12,047 nucleotides of DNA from REEB509 sp049314555 (lineage in GTDB: Bacteria; Pseudomonadota; Alphaproteobacteria; Caulobacterales; Aquidulcibacteraceae): contig JBMOEW010000058.1 in assembly GCA_049314555.1 (NCBI GenBank), positions 1-12,047 on the forward strand, in the 5' to 3' direction. Below the pieces are notes generated by a model, which saw only the letters and a list, made by a program, of their open reading frames with translations, searched no databases and was not told where the DNA came from. Below, piece after piece: positions 7,338 to 12,047 of this stretch. Made by a program: the position numbers and the translations under genes. Numbering within the stretch: position 1 is the stretch's first letter; every line of letters begins with the position of its first letter.

Positions 7338-8222
7338 ATGAACGCGTTGATGTACTCGCTCCTCACCTTCTACGCGCAAACGGCGGCCGGAACCCCGGCA
7401 CCGGGTGCGACCCCCGCCGCTGGCGACACTGCGGCCGCTGCTGCTGCCGCTGTTCCTGCAGCGCCAGACGCTGCCGCGCTGGAAGCCGCGAAAGCCGCCG
7501 GTCAAGCGGCACAGCTGGAAGCTGCCACCGAAGGCGCCGCCGACATGACGGTGATGAGCCTTTGGAGCAAGCTGAACGAAGTCGAGAAGGGCGTCGTGCT
7601 CATCCTCGGCATCCTCACCGTTTTCGCCATCATGCAATTGGTGGAGAAGGTTTGGGTCCTGCGCACGGCAAGCGCCCAGTCCAAGGAATTCCTGGCAGCC
7701 TTCCGCAAGGCAAATTCGGTGGAAGAAGCCGAAGCCATTGTCCGCAAGCTGCCGCAGTCCGGTCTGCGCCTCATGTTTGATGCGGGCCTCGCCGAAGTCC
7801 GCCGCACTCAAGATCTGGGCCTCTACACGATGCGTGACGCCCGCGATCACACCATGCAGCGGGTCACCGCCGCCGCGGTCTCCAAGCAGAACGAGTATCT
7901 CGAAGAAATCGGTTCCAACATGACCATGTTGGCCTCGATCGGCTCGAACGCACCGTTCATCGGCCTCTTTGGCACGGTCTGGGGCATCATGGTGGCCTTC
8001 ATCGGCATCGCGAACACCCAAACCACCTCGCTCGCGGTCGTGGCACCAGGTATCGCCGGCGCTCTGTTGGCAACCGCTGCAGGTCTCGCCGCCGCTATCC
8101 CGGCCGTGTTGATCTACAACTTTGCGGCCAAGTCGATCGCCAAGCACGGCGGCAAGATGGACGACTTCCTCTCGGAATTCATCGCCCTCGTGTCGCGTGA
8201 CATGGACCGCCGCGCGGGTTGA
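7338..8222 (+). CDS. exbB: ExbB: proton-channel subunit of the Ton motor (MotA/TolQ/ExbB family)
   Basis: ExbB forms the inner-membrane pentamer that, with ExbD, uses the proton motive force to energise TonB for uptake through outer-membrane receptors. The 294-residue product has a long Ala/Pro-rich, periplasmic-type N-terminal extension (about 15-70), TM1 at about 85-105, a cytoplasmic domain, TM2 at about 195-223 with APFIGLFGTVWGIM, and TM3 at about 233-262. The Thr residues matching E. coli T148 and T181 are kept (about 213 and 246). The residue aligned with E. coli Glu176 is Gly241 (APGIAGALLAT), which is unusual. AAAGGG at 7326-7331 precedes the ATG by 6 nt. It is first of four genes; 32 nt separate it from exbD. 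TolQ is less likely because tonB, not tolA, follows. Confidence 0.93.
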   Translation: MNALMYSLLTFYAQTAAGTPAPGATPAAGDTAAAAAAAVPAAPDAAALEAAKAAGQAAQLEAATEGAADMTVMSLWSKLNEVEKGVVLILGILTVFAIMQLVEKVWVLRTASAQSKEFLAAFRKANSVEEAEAIVRKLPQSGLRLMFDAGLAEVRRTQDLGLYTMRDARDHTMQRVTAAAVSKQNEYLEEIGSNMTMLASIGSNAPFIGLFGTVWGIMVAFIGIANTQTTSLAVVAPGIAGALLATAAGLAAAIPAVLIYNFAAKSIAKHGGKMDDFLSEFIALVSRDMDRRAG

Positions 8223-8254
8223 TCTTCCGGGTACATCCTTAAGGAGGATCGCCC

Positions 8255-8749
8255 ATGGGCGCTAAACTCGACACAGGCGTAGGGTCCAAGCGGGCCAGGC
8301 CTGACGTGAATGCCGAACCGAACGTGATCCCGTTCATCGACGTGATGCTCGTTCTTCTGATCATCTTCATGGTGGCCGCACCAATTGCCACCGTGGATGT
8401 CCAGGTTGCTTTGCCAACGACGCAGGAGATTGTTCCCTCCAAGCGTCCAGCCAAGCCCACCTGGATCTCCGTGAAGGAAGAGAACGGCGTCAATCGCGTC
8501 TACGTCATGAACGACGAAGTCACCTTCGAAGGTCTTGGCGATGCCGTGCACACGGCAGTGCTGCAGAATACCCCAAGCGCACAGGTGCTGACCGGCGACG
8601 AGCAGGAAATCGAACTGCTCACCCAGCGGGTCTACATCCGCGGCCAGGGGGAGATGGAGTACCGCCACGTGTTGCGAGCGATGAACTTGTTGCAAGCGCG
8701 CGGTTTCGTGAAGGTGGCTTTGGTCACTGAAGATCGTCGCAGGAACTAG
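8255..8749 (+). CDS. exbD: ExbD (first copy), Ton motor subunit
   Basis: ExbD (TolR family) has a single transmembrane helix inside the ExbB pore, whose Asp carries protons, and a periplasmic domain that contacts TonB. The 164-residue product has a short basic N-terminus, the signature NAEPNVIPFIDVMLV at 19-33 with the essential Asp at 29 (E. coli Asp25), the helix to about 42, a P-loop-like VDVQVALP segment and a periplasmic domain. A perfect AAGGAGGA at 8241-8248 precedes the ATG by 6 nt. It lies 14 nt upstream of a second exbD. The two copies match almost exactly through residue 42 but diverge strongly in the periplasmic part, which points to an old duplication with distinct roles or a heterodimer. 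Confidence 0.94.
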   Translation: MGAKLDTGVGSKRARPDVNAEPNVIPFIDVMLVLLIIFMVAAPIATVDVQVALPTTQEIVPSKRPAKPTWISVKEENGVNRVYVMNDEVTFEGLGDAVHTAVLQNTPSAQVLTGDEQEIELLTQRVYIRGQGEMEYRHVLRAMNLLQARGFVKVALVTEDRRRN

Positions 8750-8763
8750 GAGGAGGTAAGTCC

Positions 8764-9237
8764 ATGGCCGGAAAACTCGCCTCCAGCGTTCGGGGCAAAC
8801 GTCGCAGCGTCGCCGTCAACGCAGAACCAAACGTCATCCCGTTCATCGACATCATGCTCGTGCTGCTCATCATCTTCATGGTGGCTGCACCCATGCCAAC
8901 GGTGGACATCCGAGTGGATCTTCCCTCTTCCAACAGCATCATGAACCGCCAAGAAGGCATGCGTCCCACGCAGGTGCGCATCGAACTCGAAGGCACCGAG
9001 TTGCAATACTATGTGGATGGTACCCGTACCACCCGCCAGCAACTGGGCCAGACGGTGCTTGAGCGCGCGATCGTCAACAATCCGGTCCTGCCGGTGGACC
9101 GTATCTACACGGAGGCGGTCATCATCTTTGGGGCGGATCAGGAAGCCACGTATTCCTCGGTCGTTTCGACAATGGGCCAGCTGCAGGCGGAAGGTTTCGC
9201 CAAGGTCAGCCTGTTTTCTGAACTCGCGCAGATCTGA
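8764..9237 (+). CDS. exbD: ExbD (second copy), Ton motor subunit
   Basis: A second 157-residue ExbD/TolR-family protein. The N-terminal signature NAEPNVIPFIDIMLV (19-33) and Asp29 line up position for position with the first copy, and VDIRVDLPSSN follows the helix. The periplasmic domain (about 50-157) differs in sequence and length from copy one. A very strong AGGAGGAGG at 8748-8756 overlaps the preceding stop codon, so high expression and translational coupling are likely. The tonB gene follows after 15 nt. Tandem ExbDs beside one ExbB are known in some Gram-negative Ton systems, where the second copy can be dispensable for iron uptake but needed for other tasks; whether that applies here is unknown. 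Confidence 0.94.
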   Translation: MAGKLASSVRGKRRSVAVNAEPNVIPFIDIMLVLLIIFMVAAPMPTVDIRVDLPSSNSIMNRQEGMRPTQVRIELEGTELQYYVDGTRTTRQQLGQTVLERAIVNNPVLPVDRIYTEAVIIFGADQEATYSSVVSTMGQLQAEGFAKVSLFSELAQI

Positions 9238-9252
9238 AGGGGCTAAACCAAG

Positions 9253-9876
9253 ATGGTTCGTCTTCGCATAGCCTCCTTCGTCATCGCTTCGCTGGTGTGC
9301 GGTCTGATTGTCTATTCGGCAGTCAGCGCCCGCTTCGGCGGCCCGACGGAGTGGTTCCAGGAGGAAGAGGTAATCGAGTCTGTGGTCGAGGAGAAAAAGC
9401 CTCCGCCACCGCCTCCGCCTCCACCGCCACCACCGCCACCAAATACGCCGCCACCACCGGTTCCGCCGCCAATGGCTGTGGCTCCGCCATCGGAGTTCGC
9501 ACCGCCAACGGAAACCTTCGTTGAAACGTCGCCAAATCCACCACCGCCACCGCCGCCGGCACCCCCGGCGCCGCCAGCGCCACCGGTGATCTCTGAAGCT
9601 TCGTTCTTGGAGCAACCAAACGGCCGCGACTTCCAGGATTTGTTCCCGGAACGTGCGCTGGAACGGGGTCGATCAGGCGTCACCCAGATCGCTTGCACCG
9701 TGCGTGCAGATGGTCGTGTGAGCTGCACGGTCACCCGGGAAGAACCCTCAGGATGGGGCTTCGGCGAAGCGGCATTGCGCGCAGCCCGCCGCTTCAAAGT
9801 GGCCCCCGCCACCTCGGACGGTCGCCCGACCGAAGGCGGCACCTTCACCAAAACGTTCCGGTGGAACGCAGAATAA
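9253..9876 (+). CDS. tonB: TonB: energy-transducing periplasm-spanning protein
   Basis: TonB carries energy from ExbB-ExbD to outer-membrane TonB-dependent receptors. The 207-residue product has an N-terminal anchor at about 5-25, an acidic stretch (35-47), KK followed by 14 consecutive prolines at 50-63, further Pro-rich sequence to about 111, and a TonB C-terminal domain at about 124-205 (FPERALERGRSG, then VRADGRVSCTV, GFGEAALRAARRF and the final TFRW). Two Cys at 148 and 158 lie on neighbouring strands, as in many alphaproteobacterial TonBs. The anchor lacks the His found in E. coli TonB (His20). AAGGGG at 9237-9242 serves as ribosome binding site, 10 nt upstream. No receptor gene is nearby, so the system probably serves receptors encoded elsewhere. 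An intrinsic terminator follows 29 nt after the stop. Confidence 0.93.
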   Translation: MVRLRIASFVIASLVCGLIVYSAVSARFGGPTEWFQEEEVIESVVEEKKPPPPPPPPPPPPPPNTPPPPVPPPMAVAPPSEFAPPTETFVETSPNPPPPPPPAPPAPPAPPVISEASFLEQPNGRDFQDLFPERALERGRSGVTQIACTVRADGRVSCTVTREEPSGWGFGEAALRAARRFKVAPATSDGRPTEGGTFTKTFRWNAE

Positions 9877-9905
9877 GAAACCCCGGGAAACCGGACCAAT
9901 CGAAT

Positions 9906-9936
9906 GGGGCTGCTCCGCGCGGGGCAGCCCCTTTTT
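9906..9936 (+). terminator. Rho-independent terminator of the exbB-exbD-exbD-tonB operon
   Basis: An 11-bp stem pairs 9906-9916 with 9921-9931 (GGGGCTGC against GCAGCCCC, then one G-T wobble and two more G-C pairs) around the loop GCGC. Five T residues (9932-9936) follow directly. Position 29 nt after the tonB stop fits the end of the operon. Confidence 0.92.
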
Positions 9937-10140
9937 CGTGCAAAGCCCGCTCTTGGCCTCAGAGTTTTTTCCAAACACAAGTGACGTTCGCCATTGCCTT
10001 CAGCGGTCCGGCCTTGCATACCCAAACGCTGGCGCAGCGCCGGCGCCGCATGGTCCAATTTCAGCCGTGTTCGCTGGCGAAAAGCCAAGTTATGCAGGCC
10101 CCGCAATGATGCGCGGCGCGCCATGCCGCAGGAGATCGAC

Positions 10141-10557
10141 ATGACCCGCATATTCGCCATCGCCGCTGTCGCCGCTATCGCCTTCGCCGGCGTCGCGTCC
10201 GCCCAAACCCCGCAGCCGCCGGCCTTCGTCACCGCCTGCCCAGGCACCTTGCCCGGCGCCCCCGCGGTGCCAGATGGGGCCACCGCCAATGCCCGCGCCA
10301 TGGATGCCGGCAACGCCGCCATTCAGGCCTGGAGCACCTCGTATCTCGACGTCATGACCTGCCGCGTCGCCGAAGTGAACGCCCTCGAAGCCGAACTCGC
10401 CGCCGTGCTCGCCCGCCGTAACGCCGCCAAAGCCATGTACGACGCGGACGGTGCCGCCTATCGCGCCGTCGGTGCCGCCTGGACCGCCGAAGTCGAAGAA
10501 TTCAACGCGCGCTTTCCCGAAGCCTCCGCCCGCGATCGCCGCAGCACCGGCCGCTAA
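10141..10557 (+). CDS. Small exported protein of unknown function
   Basis: I do not recognise the family. The 138-residue product has a clear Sec signal peptide: MTR, a hydrophobic core (about 4-18) and an ASA-Q cleavage site after residue 21. The mature part is Ala-rich and mostly helical, with two cysteines (33 and 74) that could form a disulfide in the periplasm, and a helix with alternating Glu/Ala (EVNALEAELAAVLARRNAAK). The start is set by AGGAG at 10130-10134, 6 nt before the ATG; the frame is open upstream to 9994 but that stretch is Arg/Trp-rich and would hide the signal peptide. It stands alone between the tonB terminator and a strong hairpin, so it is probably a single-gene unit. 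Confidence 0.8.
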   Translation: MTRIFAIAAVAAIAFAGVASAQTPQPPAFVTACPGTLPGAPAVPDGATANARAMDAGNAAIQAWSTSYLDVMTCRVAEVNALEAELAAVLARRNAAKAMYDADGAAYRAVGAAWTAEVEEFNARFPEASARDRRSTGR

Positions 10558-10578
10558 GCAGCCATCTCATCGCGCGCG

Positions 10579-10610
10579 CACCCCCGCTTGGGCTCCAAGC
10601 GGGGGTGTTG
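10579..10610 (+). terminator. Strong hairpin, probable terminator
   Basis: A perfect 13-bp stem pairs 10579-10591 (CACCCCCGCTTGG) with 10595-10607 (CCAAGCGGGGGTG) around a 3-nt loop GCT. The following bases are TTGCGTTG, a broken T run only, so it may terminate weakly or act as an mRNA-stabilising end. It lies 21 nt after the stop of the exported-protein gene and 64 nt before xseB. Confidence 0.65.
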
Positions 10611-10671
10611 CGTTGTGCGCCATCGGCCTAAGCTTGGTTTGGCCTTATCGCAAAAATGACAGGAGCGCCCC

Positions 10672-10917
10672 ATGTCCAAAGACCAAACCGCCGTCGCAGA
10701 AATGTCGTTTGAGGCGGCTCTCGAAGAGCTCGAACGCATCGTCCAATCCCTCGAACGCGGGGCGGTCGCCTTGGACGAGCAGCTGCGCATGTACGAACGC
10801 GGTGCCACGCTGAAAGCCCACTGCGAAAAGAAGCTGGCAGACGCCCAGTTGAAGGTGGATCAGATCGTGCTGGGCGAGGGCGGCGTTTCGGTGCAGCCAG
10901 CCAAACTCGGCGGCTAG
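10672..10917 (+). CDS. xseB: Exodeoxyribonuclease VII small subunit XseB
   Basis: XseB is the small helical subunit that binds the catalytic XseA to form exonuclease VII, which degrades single-stranded DNA to oligonucleotides. The 81-residue product matches the family in length (E. coli 80) and motifs: SFEAALEELERIVQSLERG at 12-30, then ALDEQLRMYERGATLKAHCEKKL at about 33-55, where conserved Leu and Glu residues build two helices. AGGAG at 10661-10665 lies 6 nt before the ATG. Only 3 nt separate it from csaA. In many relatives xseB precedes isoprenoid genes (ispA, dxs); that is not so here. Confidence 0.94.
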   Translation: MSKDQTAVAEMSFEAALEELERIVQSLERGAVALDEQLRMYERGATLKAHCEKKLADAQLKVDQIVLGEGGVSVQPAKLGG

Positions 10918-10920
10918 ACG

Positions 10921-11274
10921 GTGAGCGATACCGCATCGCCCCCGATCACCTGGGACGACTTCGCGAAAGTGGATGTGCGGCTGGGCACCATCGTTAAGGC
11001 GCAGCCGTTTGAGCAGGCGCGCAAGCCCGCGTTTCAACTCTGGATCGAGTTCGCACCGCCGCTGGGCATCAAAAAATCATCCGCCCAGGTCACGGCCCAC
11101 TACACGCCGGAAGAGCTGGTCGGCCGGCGTGTCGCAGCCGTCGTCAATTTCCCGCCCAAACAAATTGGCCCGTTCATGAGCGAGGTTCTTTGCCTCGGCT
11201 TCCCCGATCGAGACGGGGAGGTGGTGCTGCTCACGATCGACCGACCCGCGCCGAATGGCGGGCGGCTTTACTGA
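10921..11274 (+). CDS. csaA: CsaA-type tRNA-binding domain protein
   Basis: CsaA is a small homodimeric OB-fold protein of the EMAP/Trbp111 (tRNA-binding) family; Bacillus CsaA was described as a secretion-related chaperone, and relatives bind tRNA. The 117-residue product covers the whole family length and shows its hallmarks: DFAKVDVRLGTIVKA (12-26), ARKPAFQLWIEF, GIKKSSAQVTAHYTPEEL (50-67), VVNFPPKQIGPFMSEVL (76-92) and the end DRPAPNGGRLY. The start is GTG 3 nt after the xseB stop with no good ribosome binding site, so expression probably depends on translational coupling. The last codons overlap the 3' end of a gene on the other strand by 7 nt. Confidence 0.92.
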   Translation: MSDTASPPITWDDFAKVDVRLGTIVKAQPFEQARKPAFQLWIEFAPPLGIKKSSAQVTAHYTPEELVGRRVAAVVNFPPKQIGPFMSEVLCLGFPDRDGEVVLLTIDRPAPNGGRLY

Positions 11275-12047
11275 GGCGTGGGCCCGCTCGGTGCTGGCGA
11301 TGCAGGGGGCGGCGACGGATTGAGCGGCGCGCCCCGCACATTGCCAGATGGGGCAGCCACTGGGGCGGCAGGACGCGTGCTTTCTCCAGGCGCGCTCAGG
11401 CCGTCAGGATCAGCCAATTGGGCCGCAGCTTCCGCCTGCTGACGCAAACTTTCGATCCGCGACCGCGCCTGCGCAATCCGTTCAACATTATCCGGGAAGG
11501 TCGCCATAAAGTCTTCAATGACCGCGACATCTGTAGCGCCCATGGCGTTCGAGAAGGCCCGCGACTCCAGGTCTTGCAGAGCCATGGTCGCAAGCTCGGC
11601 GTAGGATCCCTCCGGAGCCTCCGCCAAGTATGCCCGCAGGGCTTGCGCCGAAGTGGTATCAACACTGGACCAGCGCTCCGCCGCGACTTGCGCAGCGCTT
11701 GGCGGCAGGAACGGAAGCGATAGGTCGCCCCGCTGATAGGCCTGGTAAGCGAAATAGCCCCCTACACCAACGCCGGCAGCAACCATCAGCGTGATCAAAA
11801 GCCCAGCACCACGCTTGCGCTGTTCTACTTGAATTGGCGGCGGCGGCGCAGCAGCGCGGGGAGGAGGTGCCGCAGCAGCCGCAGGCGGCGCTGTGGCTTG
11901 TACCGGAGGCGGCGCTGCGACCGGTGGCGGCGGCGGTGTCACAACCACTGGCGGTGGCGGTGGCGGCGCAGGGGCCGGCTCTGGTGGTGGCGCAGGGGCC
12001 GGCTCTGGTGGTGGCGGCGGCGCAGGGGCCGGCTCTGGTGGAGGCGG
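11268..12047 (-). CDS. Membrane-anchored proline-rich protein with helical repeats (partial, 5' end outside window)
   Basis: The frame is open to the right edge, so only the C-terminal 259 residues are visible; a GTG at 11948 is inside the Pro-rich tract and is not a credible start. The order is: Pro/Ala/Glu-rich tract (about 1-73), a basic QRKRG cluster, one transmembrane helix (about 80-100), two similar helical units (about 126-160 and 164-201, each with an A/E-F/Y-L/M-x(2,3)-P pattern such as RAYLAEAPEG and EDFMATFPDN), then a Pro/Ser/Ala tail. The positive charges before the helix suggest cytoplasmic Pro-rich part and periplasmic repeats. Similar units occur in alphaproteobacterial proteins with an N-terminal caspase-like or zinc-ribbon domain, but that domain would lie outside the window; function unknown. 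Its stop overlaps the csaA end. Confidence 0.75.
   Translation of the reverse strand, partial: PPPPEPAPAPPPPPEPAPAPPPEPAPAPPPPPPVVVTPPPPPVAAPPPVQATAPPAAAAAPPPRAAAPPPPIQVEQRKRGAGLLITLMVAAGVGVGGYFAYQAYQRGDLSLPFLPPSAAQVAAERWSSVDTTSAQALRAYLAEAPEGSYAELATMALQDLESRAFSNAMGATDVAVIEDFMATFPDNVERIAQARSRIESLRQQAEAAAQLADPDGLSAPGESTRPAAPVAAPSGNVRGAPLNPSPPPASPAPSGPTPQ
11967..12041. repeat. 24-bp tandem repeat inside the Pro-rich coding tract
   Basis: Positions 11967-11990 and 11991-12014 are identical 24-mers, and 12021-12041 repeats the first 21 bases after a 6-nt insertion of two extra proline codons. The unit encodes PPPEPAPA on the minus strand. All length changes are multiples of three, so the reading frame is kept. 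The array may continue beyond the window. Confidence 0.85.

Noticed and set aside
9400..9590. Poly-proline coding tract of TonB as a separate DNA repeat or CRISPR-like array
   Set aside because: It is a codon-mixed proline tract expected in TonB; there are no spaced identical repeats.
9994..10140. Upstream extension of the exported-protein ORF
   Set aside because: It would bury the signal peptide, is Arg/Trp-rich, and AGGAG directly precedes the ATG at 10141.
11946..11948. GTG at 11948 as the start of the Pro-rich protein
   Set aside because: The frame remains open with the same Pro-rich repeats up to the window edge, and no ribosome binding site precedes it.

Overview
This is a GC-rich bacterial window whose gene content points to an alphaproteobacterium, probably of the Caulobacterales/Hyphomonadaceae type. 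That placement is inferred from protein character (a TonB with an alphaproteobacterial-style C-terminal domain, an Ala/Pro-rich ExbB, the mre/rod gene order) and from a promoter-like box resembling the Caulobacter -10; no rRNA or other marker is present. All genes read as intact except one that runs off the right edge.

Layout. (1) 1-136: non-coding, with a 14-bp tandem repeat that decays rightwards and a small inverted repeat just before mreC. (2) 137-5080 (+): a tightly coupled cell-elongation operon mreC-mreD-mrdA(PBP2)-rodA, each junction overlapping by 1-4 nt. It encodes scaffold, membrane partner, transpeptidase and SEDS glycosyltransferase of the rod complex; mreB would be expected just left of the window. 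(3) 5100-6647 (-): an AMP-forming acyl-CoA synthetase, convergent with rodA across 19 nt. (4) 6648-7337: a 690-nt gene-free divergent region with several short dyads and no convincing gene. (5) 7338-9876 (+): an exbB-exbD-exbD-tonB operon with strong ribosome binding sites, closed by an excellent intrinsic terminator. (6) 10141-10557 (+): a small secreted protein of unknown function, followed by a 13-bp perfect hairpin. (7) 10672-11274 (+): xseB and csaA, 3 nt apart. (8) 11268-12047 (-): the C-terminal part of a membrane-anchored proline-rich protein, convergent with csaA and overlapping its stop.

Most of the window is conserved housekeeping sequence and I do not see a clear new system. The most unusual signals are in the Ton motor: ExbB has Gly where E. 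coli ExbB has the important transmembrane Glu176, the partner TonB has no His in its transmembrane helix, and two different ExbD proteins are encoded together. The second-look items after these are the decaying repeat array before mreC, the dyad-rich exbB upstream region, and the repeat-rich protein at the right edge.
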